Below are positions 25,499 through 34,266 of a DNA stretch of 64,000 bases, piece after piece (the stretch's first letter is position 1; the number at the start of each line of letters is the position of its first letter). The DNA is from Qipengyuania gaetbuli (GTDB lineage: Bacteria > Pseudomonadota > Alphaproteobacteria > Sphingomonadales > Sphingomonadaceae): assembly GCF_020524765.1 (NCBI RefSeq), contig NZ_JAIVLR010000002.1, positions 522,501-586,500 of the forward strand, written 5' to 3'. The notes beneath the pieces were generated by a model. The model had not been told where the DNA came from, did no database searches, and saw nothing but the letters and a program-made list of their open reading frames with translations. Position numbers and translations under genes: made by a program.

Positions 25499-26404
25499 TC
25501 AGCGCACCCAGTCGAGACCCATTTCCTCGAACATTTCCTTGTCTTCGGTCCAGCGTTCGTCGGCCTTCACATGCAGGAAAAGATGGACCTTTTGGCCCAG
25601 CAATTCGGACAATTCCTTGCGGGCTGCCTCGCCGATCGCCTTGATCCGGCTGCCACCCTTGCCGAGGACGATCGCGCGCTGGTTGTCCCGCATCACCACG
25701 ATCTGCTGATGAATTTCGACGCTGCCGTCGGGGCGCTGGATGTATTTTTCGGGGCGAACCGCGCTGTCGTAGGGCAGTTCTTCGTGGAGCTGCTTGTAAA
25801 GCTGTTCGCGCGTGATCTCTGTCGCCAGCAGGCGTTCCGATGCGTCCGAGACCTGGTCTTCGGGATACATCCACGGACCTTCCGGCATCAGCGCGGCAAG
25901 CGCTTCTTTCATTTCGGGGACGCCGTCACCGGTCAGGGCGGAAACGAAGAACACATCCGCAAACTCGACCTTGGCGCTCAATTCCTGCGCCAGAGCGAGC
26001 AGCGGTTCCTTTTTCGCCCGATCGACCTTGTTGAGCACCAGGATCTTGCGCTCGGGCCGCGCAGCGATCTGTTCGATCAGCGGTTCGAGTTCGTGGCGGC
26101 GCTGCTTGATCGGATCGACCAGCAGCAACACGGCATCGGCTGCCTCGGCGCCTTCCCAGGCCGCGCTGACCATGGCGCGGTCCAGCCGGCGCTTGGGCGC
26201 GAATATGCCTGGCGTGTCGACAAGGATCATCTGCGTATCGCCCTGCAGCGCGATACCCATCATGCGTGCGCGGGTGGTCTGCGCCTTGGCGGAGGTGATC
26301 GCGACCTTCTGCCCGACCAGCTGGTTCACCAGCGTCGATTTGCCGGCATTGGGCGCGCCCAGCACGGCAACGACGCCGCAACGGGTGGTGGGGGTATCGC
26401 TCAC
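25499..26404 (-). CDS. era: GTPase Era
   Basis: 301 residues. G1 motif VLGAPNAGKSTLVNQL, G3 VDTPGIF, G4 NKVD, G5 in SALTGDG, and a C-terminal KH domain (QRAIVLGKGGSRIKAIGEAAR). Era binds the 3' end of 16S rRNA during 30S maturation. The start is GTG 26404 overlapping the rnc stop (GTGA); longer reads run back through rnc in another frame. It is the third gene of lepB-rnc-era. Confidence 0.96.
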   Translation of the reverse strand: MSDTPTTRCGVVAVLGAPNAGKSTLVNQLVGQKVAITSAKAQTTRARMMGIALQGDTQMILVDTPGIFAPKRRLDRAMVSAAWEGAEAADAVLLLVDPIKQRRHELEPLIEQIAARPERKILVLNKVDRAKKEPLLALAQELSAKVEFADVFFVSALTGDGVPEMKEALAALMPEGPWMYPEDQVSDASERLLATEITREQLYKQLHEELPYDSAVRPEKYIQRPDGSVEIHQQIVVMRDNQRAIVLGKGGSRIKAIGEAARKELSELLGQKVHLFLHVKADERWTEDKEMFEEMGLDWVR

Positions 26405-27072
26405 GCGTATTTCTCCATGAATGCTGCGGCGGCGGCCTTCTCGGCCTCGCCTTTGCTGCCGGCAGTGGCTTCCGCCTCGCCGACCTTGTGTACCTTGACG
26501 CGGACGGTGAACTGGGCCGCGTGATCCGGGCCCGACCGGTCGATGACCTCGTATTCGGGCGGGGCGCGGCGATTGCCGGCGGCCCATTCCTGCAGCGCGC
26601 TCTTGGGGTGTTTGCGTTCGCCTGCGCCGCTTTCCAGTGCAGGTCGCCAGAGCAGGTGGACCAGCTTGCGCGCCTCTTCGAAGCCGTTTTCCACGAACTG
26701 CGCGCCCAGCAGCGATTCCATCACGTCTCCGAGGATGTTGTCGCTGTCGCGCCCGCCGTCGGCGCGTGCCTGCTTGCTGATCCTGATATGCTCGGCAAGT
26801 CCGATGCCGCGCGCCACGCTGGCGCACATCTCGCGGCTGACGATGGCATTGAGGCGCTGGGCAAGCTTGCCTTCCGGCGCCTCGCTGCGGTCGAACAGCC
26901 ACTGGGCGATAGACAGGCCGAGCACGCGGTCGCCGAGGAATTCGAGCCGTTCGTAATCCTTCTTTTCGCCCATGCTCCCGTGGGTCAGGGCCGCGCGCCA
27001 CAAGGCCTCGTCCTTCACCGTAAAGCCGGTCGTCTCGAGCCAGGCGAGCGTTTCGGGCGAAAGGCCGGTCAA
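26401..27072 (-). CDS. rnc: Ribonuclease III
   Basis: 223 residues. The RNase III signature is ERLEFLGDRVLGLSIAQWL, with metal ligands completed by GDVMESLLGAQF; the double-stranded RNA-binding domain is at the C-terminus (KSALQEWAAGN ... AAFMEKYA). It processes rRNA precursors and antisense duplexes. Start is TTG 27072, whose first bases overlap the lepB TGA (TTGA); GGAG lies 7 nt upstream, while an ATG 24 nt earlier at 27096 has no ribosome site. Confidence 0.94.
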   Translation of the reverse strand: MTGLSPETLAWLETTGFTVKDEALWRAALTHGSMGEKKDYERLEFLGDRVLGLSIAQWLFDRSEAPEGKLAQRLNAIVSREMCASVARGIGLAEHIRISKQARADGGRDSDNILGDVMESLLGAQFVENGFEEARKLVHLLWRPALESGAGERKHPKSALQEWAAGNRRAPPEYEVIDRSGPDHAAQFTVRVKVHKVGEAEATAGSKGEAEKAAAAAFMEKYA

Positions 27073-27968
27073 ATGCCCTCTCCGATACGGTCCCATCGTG
27101 CAGCGCTGAACCATGTCCATGGCAGCAGCCATTCGGCGCTACCATCGGTCGACCAGAGCACCACGCCGGCCCGTCCGACCAGCAGTTCCTGGTCTATGAC
27201 GCCCACACCCTGTCCGCTAACCGCAGGAAAGCGGCTGTCGAGCGAATTGTCGCGGTTGTCGCCCATCACGAAGACCTTGCCGGCAGGCACCACGAAGGGG
27301 GCGGTGTTGTCGGGATCGATCAGGATGGGCTGGCCGTCTGCACCGACCATGAGATTGCCGTCAGCATCGCGGAGCGGCCGGGCGCCGACATTGCCGAAGT
27401 CGAGCGTCATGTAGCTCTTGCCCGAAGGCAGCGTCTCGCGGAACTGGCGATAGCGGCAAAGGTTGTCGATCACCGTCCCGCCGTCCGACCGGCATGCGGT
27501 GTTCGCACTCATCGGGATGTCGGCATAGCCTGCTTCCTCGCGCTTCACAGGCTCGCCGTTGAGGATGAGCTGACCGTCCTGCACCGCGATCGTGTCGCCC
27601 GGCAGCCCGATCGCGCGCTTGACGTAATCGGTGCGGTCGACCGGGTGCTTGAAGATCACCACGTCGCCGCGTTCGGGAAGGCTGGCGAGGATCCGCTCGC
27701 TCGGCCCTGGCAGGCCAAGGGGCAGCGAATTCTCGTTATAGCCGTAGGGCCATTTCGCCGCGATCAGGTAATCGCCCGTTCGCAGTCCCGGCATCATGCT
27801 TTCGGAAGGGATGGTGAAGAAGCTGGCGACGAAGGTGCGGAAAATCAGCACCACCAGCACCAGCTTGAGGCAGAATACCAGGAAGCTGCCCCAGCTTTCC
27901 TCTTCCTCTTCCGGCTTGGCCGTATTCGTATCCGTAGCGTTTTCGCGGATTGCGGGGTTCTCATTCAT
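27069..27968 (-). CDS. lepB: Signal peptidase I
   Basis: 299 residues from ATG 27968. After an acidic N-terminus (EEEEES) comes one transmembrane helix (FLVFCLKLVLVVLIFRTF). The catalytic serine is in TIPSESMMPGL, the general-base lysine in DYVKRAIGLPGD, and GDNRDNSLDSR forms family box E. It cleaves signal peptides of Sec and Tat substrates on the periplasmic face. Its stop overlaps the rnc start, heading the lepB-rnc-era operon. It is divergent from pgi. Confidence 0.96.
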   Translation of the reverse strand: MNENPAIRENATDTNTAKPEEEEESWGSFLVFCLKLVLVVLIFRTFVASFFTIPSESMMPGLRTGDYLIAAKWPYGYNENSLPLGLPGPSERILASLPERGDVVIFKHPVDRTDYVKRAIGLPGDTIAVQDGQLILNGEPVKREEAGYADIPMSANTACRSDGGTVIDNLCRYRQFRETLPSGKSYMTLDFGNVGARPLRDADGNLMVGADGQPILIDPDNTAPFVVPAGKVFVMGDNRDNSLDSRFPAVSGQGVGVIDQELLVGRAGVVLWSTDGSAEWLLPWTWFSAARWDRIGEGI

Positions 27969-28021
27969 CGCCGCATTCCCTAGTCGCTGACGCCTGACCA
28001 CGAAAGGACTTTCGCCCAGCC

Positions 28022-29605
28022 ATGACCAAGACCGCCGCCGACCTGTGGAGCGATCTCGACGAACTGCCGCAGCCGACCCTGCTCGAACTCTTCAGCACGG
28101 TCCGCGACGGGGGCGAGGGTGCGGACGAACCCGGCGGCGATGCACGCGTCGCCATGCTCTCTGGCAGGCTGGAGCTGGCCGAAGACGGCACGGACGATCC
28201 CATGGCGCCGGGCGGTATCCTGTTCGATTGGTCGAAAACGCACCTCGACAGGGCGGTCCTCGACATTTTCGAGCAGCTGGCCGAGGCGATGGACTTTGCC
28301 GGCATGCGCGCAAAGCTGTTTGCGGGCGAGGTGGTCAATCCGACAGAAGGGCGCGCTGCCGACCATGCCACCCTGCGCGGCGTTGGCGACGAGGCGAAGG
28401 TGGAAGAAGCCGCCGCCTTGATCGACCGCATGGGCATGCTGGTGGAGGCCATCCACCAGGGCGCATTCGGCGAAATCGATCACCTGATCCACATCGGTAT
28501 CGGTGGCAGCGCGCTGGGCCCGGCACTTGGCGTCGACGCACTGAGCCGTGACCTGTCGCTGTGTGATGTCCATGTCGTCTCCAACATCGACGGCGTTGCG
28601 CTGGAAGCTGCCTTTGCGAAATGCGATCCGGCCAAGACGCTGGTTGCCGTTGCCAGCAAGACCTTCACCACGATCGAGACGATGACCAACGCCGAGAGCG
28701 CGCTCAAATGGCTGCGCGACAATGGTGTCTCCGATCCGGGCGGGCGGGTGATCGCACTCACCGCAAATCCGGAAGCTGCCGTCGAATGGGGCGTCGACGA
28801 AACGCGCATCCTGCCGTTCCAGGAAAGCGTAGGCGGGCGCTATTCCATCTGGTCGAGCATCGGTTTCCCCATCGCGATGGCTGCGGGCATGGACGATTTC
28901 CGCCAGATGCTGGCAGGCGCTGCGGCGGTCGACCGGCATTTCCGCGATACCGACGGGCGCGACAATCTCGTCCTGCGGGCCGCCTTTGCCGACCTCTATT
29001 ATTCGCGTGTGCGCGGGTGCCAGACCCGTGCAGTCTTCGCCTATGACGAGCGGCTGGGACTGTTCCCCGACTACCTCCAGCAGCTGGAGATGGAATCGAA
29101 CGGCAAGCGCGTGACCGCCGACATGAAGCCGGTAGACGGCCCGACCGCGCCCATTACCTGGGGCGGGGTAGGCACCGATGCGCAGCATGCCGTGTTCCAG
29201 CTGCTGCACCAGGGCACGCACCTCATCCCCGTGGACTTCATCGCCAGCATCGGTCCGGGTGACGACCTTGATCCGGCACATCACCGCATCCTGCTGATGA
29301 ACTGCTTTGCCCAAGGCGCAGCGTTGATGACCGGCAAGAAGGGCGAGGACCCGGCACGCAATTACCCGGGCGATCGCCCTAGCGCCACGATCCTGTGCGA
29401 CGATCTCGACGCGGCCACGCTGGGTGCGCTGATCGCCTTCCACGAGCATCGCACCTTCGCCAATGCCGTCCTCATGGGCATCAACCCCTTTGACCAGTTC
29501 GGGGTTGAATTGGGCAAGCAGATGGCCAAGGCGATCGAGCAGGGCGGCGAGAGCTTCGATGCCAGCACCGAAGCCCTGCTCGCGGCTGCGGGGCTGAACG
29601 ACTAG
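28022..29605 (+). CDS. pgi: Glucose-6-phosphate isomerase
   Basis: 527 residues, a typical bacterial length. Signature segments: IHIGIGGSALGP, VASKTFTTIETMTNA, GGRYSIWSSIGFPIAMA and GVELGKQMAKAIE, with the catalytic histidine and lysine in the C-terminal third. It interconverts glucose-6-phosphate and fructose-6-phosphate. The stop overlaps that of the convergent Nramp-like gene. Confidence 0.96.
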   Translation: MTKTAADLWSDLDELPQPTLLELFSTVRDGGEGADEPGGDARVAMLSGRLELAEDGTDDPMAPGGILFDWSKTHLDRAVLDIFEQLAEAMDFAGMRAKLFAGEVVNPTEGRAADHATLRGVGDEAKVEEAAALIDRMGMLVEAIHQGAFGEIDHLIHIGIGGSALGPALGVDALSRDLSLCDVHVVSNIDGVALEAAFAKCDPAKTLVAVASKTFTTIETMTNAESALKWLRDNGVSDPGGRVIALTANPEAAVEWGVDETRILPFQESVGGRYSIWSSIGFPIAMAAGMDDFRQMLAGAAAVDRHFRDTDGRDNLVLRAAFADLYYSRVRGCQTRAVFAYDERLGLFPDYLQQLEMESNGKRVTADMKPVDGPTAPITWGGVGTDAQHAVFQLLHQGTHLIPVDFIASIGPGDDLDPAHHRILLMNCFAQGAALMTGKKGEDPARNYPGDRPSATILCDDLDAATLGALIAFHEHRTFANAVLMGINPFDQFGVELGKQMAKAIEQGGESFDASTEALLAAAGLND

Positions 29606-30843
29606 GTCAGGGCGAAATACATCGCTGCCAGCGCGCCCATCACGGCGATCGCGATCCAGTTCCACGCCTTGATCACCGCATCGGGGCGCGCTTCATCCGG
29701 CATTTCGCAGCGTGTCACCACGAGGTGGTTGAGCAGCGCCACGACCGGGGCGATGACGAAGCTGGCAGAGGTCACGAAGTCGAGAAAGCCGGTCAGGTCC
29801 CGCAGCAGGGTGAAGATCGTCACCAGCGCGATGATCACGAACAGCAGACAGAAACCCGCGTATTCGCGGCGGGTGTAGGACACGTCTTCGCGCTGCTGGA
29901 AGATCGCCAGCGAGGCGGCCGCGATGCGAGAATAGGCGTCCACCCCTGCAATCACCGTGGTCAGCATGACCGACAGCGCTGCCAAGGCGGCGAGCAAAGC
30001 GGCCCATTCTCCCAGCGCTGCGCGGTAGAGGCCGACGAGCTGGTCGGCGAAACCGGGCGCGTCGGGGAGGGGAGCGATACCGTCGGGGTACATGACGCCC
30101 GCGCCCATGATGCAGAAGCACACCGCCATGAATGCCGTCAGCACATAGGGCCACAGGAAACCTTTGCGCGCTGCCGAAAGGGGCGGGTGCGCGCCTTGCG
30201 GCAATTGCCGGTCGCCTTCGACCTTCCACAAAGACAGTGCGACAGAAACGTCCATCGGATTGGGCATGAAGCCTGCCAGCGCGACGATGAACAGCAGCGC
30301 CGCTGCCTCGCGGGTCCAGCTGAAGTCGACCAGCGTGGCCCACTGCACCTGCGGCAGGACCGTGGCGGTGGTGATGAGTGTTGCGATGGTGAGGAAGGCG
30401 AGCAGCCAGGCGTTCACCCGGTCCAGCAGGCTGTAGCCGCCAATGAGCAGCAAGGCCGTGGCTGCGAGAATGACGCCTGCTGCAAGGACCGGAACGGGTG
30501 CGACCGGACCTACGATCACCGTCAGGATGCCCGCCGTCGCAGCCCCCAGCGCTGCCCAGATGATCGGCACCAGCGGGGTGACCAGCAGCAGGAAGAGGAT
30601 CAGCGCCCAGTTTCCAAGCTCCCGGTACCCGGTCAGTAGCGACCGACCCCGCGCATGGGCGAAATCGACGCCAAAGCGGTATGCCGGGTACTTGAGCACA
30701 TTGGCGAGCACGATGACGACGACAAGGGCAAGGCCGAACATGGCCCCTGCGCGGGTCGACTGGACTAGGTGCGATGTCCCGATTGCCGCACCGGTAAAGA
30801 TCAGGCCCGGCCCGGCAAGGCGGCGCAGCAGTTCGTTCTTCAT
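29602..30843 (-). CDS. Non-canonical Nramp-family membrane transporter
   Basis: 413 residues, about 11 transmembrane helices with the Nramp/LeuT fold pattern. Helix 1 begins GPGLIFTGAAIGTSHLVQST: the start matches Nramp, but the metal-binding DPGN is replaced by GTSH. Helix 6 reads GFMPNPMDVSV, where typical Nramp has MPH. Because the residues that coordinate Mn/Fe are not conserved, transport of these metals cannot be assumed; other Nramp relatives transport magnesium, aluminium or protons only. No regulator or metal partner lies nearby. It is convergent with pgi. Confidence 0.7.
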   Translation of the reverse strand: MKNELLRRLAGPGLIFTGAAIGTSHLVQSTRAGAMFGLALVVVIVLANVLKYPAYRFGVDFAHARGRSLLTGYRELGNWALILFLLLVTPLVPIIWAALGAATAGILTVIVGPVAPVPVLAAGVILAATALLLIGGYSLLDRVNAWLLAFLTIATLITTATVLPQVQWATLVDFSWTREAAALLFIVALAGFMPNPMDVSVALSLWKVEGDRQLPQGAHPPLSAARKGFLWPYVLTAFMAVCFCIMGAGVMYPDGIAPLPDAPGFADQLVGLYRAALGEWAALLAALAALSVMLTTVIAGVDAYSRIAAASLAIFQQREDVSYTRREYAGFCLLFVIIALVTIFTLLRDLTGFLDFVTSASFVIAPVVALLNHLVVTRCEMPDEARPDAVIKAWNWIAIAVMGALAAMYFALT

Positions 30844-30858
30844 GTTTTCGGCAGTCCC

Positions 30859-32439
30859 CTAGATGCCAAGGGCGCGCATCGCACGCTCCAGCGTTTCGCG
30901 TGGTGTGTCTTCCGGGAAGGGGAAGGCGCGGAAAAAGCTTTCGGTACTCAGCTCCGGATCGTCACGGAGAGTATGGGCCAGCCATTCGGCGGCCTTGTCC
31001 TTGTCTCCCGCAAGGTGCGCCGTCACTGCGGCGATCAGCTTGATATGCTTGTGAGCGCCGGGGGTAAGCGCGGCCCGCTCGCCGAATTCGGCTGCCTTCT
31101 CGATATCGCCGAACTTGAGATGCGTGAGCGCACGGCTGGAGATCATCGCATAGGCCATCGGGTCGAGCGGGCTGAGTTCCAGGGCCAGCGCAAGGTCACG
31201 GTCGGCCTGCCCGGCCTTGCCAGCAATCGTCGCCACGAGCCCGCGGTTGTAGATGCCTTGCGCGAAGCTCGGGCTGAGGCTGGTCGCGCTGTCGAACCAT
31301 GCGATGCTGTCGTCCAGTCGCCCCTCGAGCCATGAACAGCGCCCCAGGCTGAAATGGCCGAACGGATCGAGCCGGTCGGTTTCCACCGCCTTCTGGGCAA
31401 GCAGCCTGGCTTGTTCGACATGCCGTTCGGTGTCGTCTTCGTACGCCATGAAAGCGCTCTGGAAATGGGTGAACGACAGGCCTGCCATTGCCCGCGAGAA
31501 GTAGGGATCGCGTTCGAGTGCCACTTTGAACAAGTGGCTCGCGGCGGCATTGTCCTGCGGATTGAACCGGTACATGTGGTCGACGCCGAGGTGGAAGCTT
31601 GCCCATGCGTCGAGCTCTGCGGTGGGCAGACCACGGGCATGACGCACCTCGTTCTGCGGGATCCGGATAAGCACGCTTTCGATAACGCCGCGCTCAATCT
31701 CGGGGCGTAGACCCTGCAGGTCCTCGACCGGGCCGGAGTACCGTTCGGACCAGATGCTGCGGCCATCGCGGGTGTCGACGAGCGCGACCTGCACGGTGAC
31801 GGTCCTGCCCGCCCTCTCGATGGCGCCGGTCAGGCAATAGTTGACCTTGAGCGCTTTCCCCACGGCGATCGGGTCGCTGTCGGCACCGCGGAACCGGAAA
31901 CTGGAGCCGCGAGCGATCACGAACAGCCAGTTGATCCGTGCCAGGTCCATGATGATATCCGCGGGCAGGGCGTCGGCGACGATATCGTGCGACCCCCGCT
32001 CCCCCGTCAGTTCGAACGGCAGCACTGCAATGGACGGCCGGGAATCGCGGACGGCGTTCGTCGTATCCACGGGCACCGGGGCGATCGGTGCAGCAGGTAG
32101 GGCAGAGGCAGGGGAATGCTCAATGCTGGCCACAAAGCGGAATCCGCGCCCGTGAATCGTGCGGATGACGCTTTGCGCCTTGCCATCGTCGCCCACTGCC
32201 TTGCGCGCAGCCTTCACTCGTGCGGCAACCGCCGATTCTGAGACCATGCGGCCATCCCAGACGGCATCGATGATCTCGTCCTTCGACACCATGCGGTCGC
32301 TGTTCTGCGCGAGGAGTAGCAGGAGAGAGAGCACTTGGGGTTCGACATGGACGCGTTCGCCATCGCGGCGCAACTCGAATCCGTGCGGATCGAGCTCGAA
32401 ACTCCCGAAGCTGACGACCCGGGGTATTGGTCCGTCCAT
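30859..32439 (-). CDS. Winged-helix transcriptional regulator with TPR region (CadC-like, soluble)
   Basis: 526 residues. Residues about 8-105 form an OmpR/PhoB-type winged helix (PQVLSLLLLLAQNSDRMVSK, VWDGRMVSESAVAARVKAAR). A TolB/FlgO-like segment (SIAVLPFELTGERGS, CLTGAIERAGRTVTVQVALVD) precedes several TPR-like helical repeats in the C-terminal half (FGHFSLGRCSWLEGRLDDSI). There is no transmembrane helix, unlike CadC. Effector and targets are unknown. It is divergent from the tautomerase gene, a candidate target. Confidence 0.82.
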   Translation of the reverse strand: MDGPIPRVVSFGSFELDPHGFELRRDGERVHVEPQVLSLLLLLAQNSDRMVSKDEIIDAVWDGRMVSESAVAARVKAARKAVGDDGKAQSVIRTIHGRGFRFVASIEHSPASALPAAPIAPVPVDTTNAVRDSRPSIAVLPFELTGERGSHDIVADALPADIIMDLARINWLFVIARGSSFRFRGADSDPIAVGKALKVNYCLTGAIERAGRTVTVQVALVDTRDGRSIWSERYSGPVEDLQGLRPEIERGVIESVLIRIPQNEVRHARGLPTAELDAWASFHLGVDHMYRFNPQDNAAASHLFKVALERDPYFSRAMAGLSFTHFQSAFMAYEDDTERHVEQARLLAQKAVETDRLDPFGHFSLGRCSWLEGRLDDSIAWFDSATSLSPSFAQGIYNRGLVATIAGKAGQADRDLALALELSPLDPMAYAMISSRALTHLKFGDIEKAAEFGERAALTPGAHKHIKLIAAVTAHLAGDKDKAAEWLAHTLRDDPELSTESFFRAFPFPEDTPRETLERAMRALGI

Positions 32440-32589
32440 CCGAACATCCCCGATTGCGGCAAATCTCCATGAAAACGTCAGACATCTTCATGCCGAGGTC
32501 AAGCATGGAGGTGCGGCAGGCCGTATCAACAGGTCATCGGAACAGACCGATCGACACTTCAGAAACGATACTATCAAAGGAGAATACCA

Positions 32590-32814
32590 ATGCCGCTCGT
32601 TACCATCGACGTGATCAAGAACGTTTTCACCGACGACCAGAAGAAGGACCTCATCGGCAAAGTGACCGAAGCCATGGTCGAAGTCGAAGGCGAAGCCATG
32701 CGCCCCGTGACCTGGGTCCGCATCATGGAAGTCGAACAGGGCGACTGGGGCATCGGCGGTCAGCTGCTCGGAGCAGCTGACGTCCACGCACTTGCGGGCA
32801 AGAAGGCCGCCTGA
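32590..32814 (+). CDS. 4-oxalocrotonate tautomerase family protein
   Basis: 74 residues starting [11 protein letters not shown], so processing exposes Pro1, the catalytic base of the tautomerase superfamily. The helix [21 protein letters not shown] and the C-terminal beta-hairpin match the family. An AAAGGAGAATACC ribosome site precedes ATG 32590. A metabolic keto-enol tautomerase activity is likely; the substrate is unknown, and it is not in a catechol meta-cleavage cluster here. A terminator follows. Confidence 0.85.
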   Translation: MPLVTIDVIKNVFTDDQKKDLIGKVTEAMVEVEGEAMRPVTWVRIMEVEQGDWGIGGQLLGAADVHALAGKKAA

Positions 32815-32840
32815 CCGCGCGCCAGCCAACCCGTCCCGAA

Positions 32841-32871
32841 GAGAGGCCGTCCCCTTGGGGCGGCCTCTTTT
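32841..32871 (+). terminator. Rho-independent terminator after the tautomerase gene
   Basis: A GC-rich stem of AGAGGCCG (32842-32849) and CCCC against GGGG and CGGCCTCT, with a short loop, is followed by TTTT at 32868-32871. It sits 27 bp after the tautomerase stop and just before the convergent MBL gene. Confidence 0.8.
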
Positions 32872-32877
32872 GGCGCA

Positions 32878-33948
32878 TCAAAGCTGGCGACTGCGTTCGA
32901 TTTCGCTGCTTCCCGCAGGCAGCGAGAACAGCATGCCGTCCTCGCCCACGATTATGGGGCCATCGTAATGCTGTTCCGCATCTTCGAGAAAGGCCGGATA
33001 GAGGATCGCGCTGGGCAGGGGCGGGACCAAGTGAGTGAGAACCAGCACCTTTGCCCTGCTCACCGCCGCGCTCTGTGCCGCTTGCTTGGGGGTCGTGTGA
33101 TAATCCATGATATCGGCGAATATCTTTGCCGCATTGGCATTGCCTTGCTCGCTTATGGCATCGCCCATCTTGCCGACGAGCGTGGTTTGGAGCGCCTCGT
33201 GCACGAGCAGGTCGACCCCTTTGCAGACCGCTTCGAGATTGGATGACCTGACAGTGTCGCCGCTGATGCAGGCCGAGCGTCCCTTGTAATCGAAGCGATA
33301 GCCGACTGCAGGCTCGACCGGGGAATGGTCGACGCGGAAGGCGGTAACGACCAGCCCGCCTTCGTCATACACGACCGCGCTGGAGGTCGGCAGTTCGAAT
33401 GGCATGGCGGTCCCGCCGCTGCCCGTGGGCGGGGCTACCACCTCGCCGTGATGCGCGATGCGGTAGGTCTTGTCGGCCGCGTAGGCAGCGGTGAACCCCT
33501 CGACCACGGCCTCGACACCTGAGGGACCGTAGACAGGCAGCGGTGTCCGCGCGGCGCCACGGGTCCAGTGGAACAATTGCAGCGGACCGAGCCCGTCGAT
33601 GTGATCGGAGTGGAAATGGGTCAGGAAGAGTGCGCGCACGTCACCGGCATTGAAGCCCATCAGCCCCAGGGTCTCTCCCCCGCCTTCGCCGATATCGACC
33701 ACGAACAGCCGGTCGCCTGCCACGACGATGTTGCAGGGGCCGGCCCGCTCGAGGTTCGGGAGCGGGGAACCGGTCCCGCACAGGCCGACATGGAGGCCGT
33801 CGGGAAGGTCTCTCGCGGTGTCGCGCATCAGGTTTTGTGCAACCGCCCGTTCGAACAGGGCCTCGCCAACCTGCCGCTGGAACATCCATCCGAACAGGAG
33901 TCCCGCCAGCACGACCGCCAATACTGTCAATCCGATCCGCTTTGCCAT
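32878..33948 (-). CDS. Metallo-beta-lactamase-fold hydrolase, membrane-anchored or secreted
   Basis: 356 residues from ATG 33948. The N-terminus has one hydrophobic segment (GLTVLAVVLAGLLFGWMF), an uncleaved anchor or signal. The MBL motif THFHSDHIDG (HxHxDH) binds two zinc ions; further ligands lie in CISGDTVRSSN and LTHLVPPLPS. The architecture resembles RNase Z-like/arylsulfatase members of the family, but the N-terminal anchor argues for a periplasmic hydrolase. The substrate is unknown. It is divergent from the RNA helicase gene across about 320 bp. Confidence 0.82.
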   Translation of the reverse strand: MAKRIGLTVLAVVLAGLLFGWMFQRQVGEALFERAVAQNLMRDTARDLPDGLHVGLCGTGSPLPNLERAGPCNIVVAGDRLFVVDIGEGGGETLGLMGFNAGDVRALFLTHFHSDHIDGLGPLQLFHWTRGAARTPLPVYGPSGVEAVVEGFTAAYAADKTYRIAHHGEVVAPPTGSGGTAMPFELPTSSAVVYDEGGLVVTAFRVDHSPVEPAVGYRFDYKGRSACISGDTVRSSNLEAVCKGVDLLVHEALQTTLVGKMGDAISEQGNANAAKIFADIMDYHTTPKQAAQSAAVSRAKVLVLTHLVPPLPSAILYPAFLEDAEQHYDGPIIVGEDGMLFSLPAGSSEIERSRQL

Positions 33949-34266
33949 CCGTGCCGCTCGCCCAAGTCTATCCCCGAAGCAGCGAAATATTCCCCATCTG
34001 CGAAGGCTGGGCAAGCGATGCCTTCGAACCCCGCGAAGCGATGCGCGACAGGAATGCTTTGACTTTCGTGCCTCCTGCCCCCACATGGCCACCATCGAAG
34101 CGCGCTAGCCAGCGTGAAGCGGCGATGTGAGAGACATCCATTGCCCCGGCCGCGCCTCGTTGGTTTTCCAAGGACTTCCCTTTTCACGCGGGTCGTTTGA
34201 CACCCGCGCCGCGCCCGGATTCCAAGTGGCATCCGTCTGCGCGCCGCAAGCATATTGCGAGTACAC
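33949..34266. other. 318-bp divergent intergenic region
   Basis: No supported gene. It contains a 7-bp hairpin CGCGGGT-N8-ACCCGCG (34187-34193 and 34202-34208) and a perfect -35 hexamer TTGACA at 34197-34202 without a convincing -10. It probably holds promoters for the divergent hydrolase and RNA helicase genes, and a 5' leader for the helicase. Confidence 0.4.

Noticed and set aside
27980-29665. Long minus-strand open frame
   Set aside because: Antisense to pgi; no recognisable domains.
32841-32871. Palindromic site as a possible operator
   Set aside because: Position after a stop, GC-rich stem and U-run mark a terminator.
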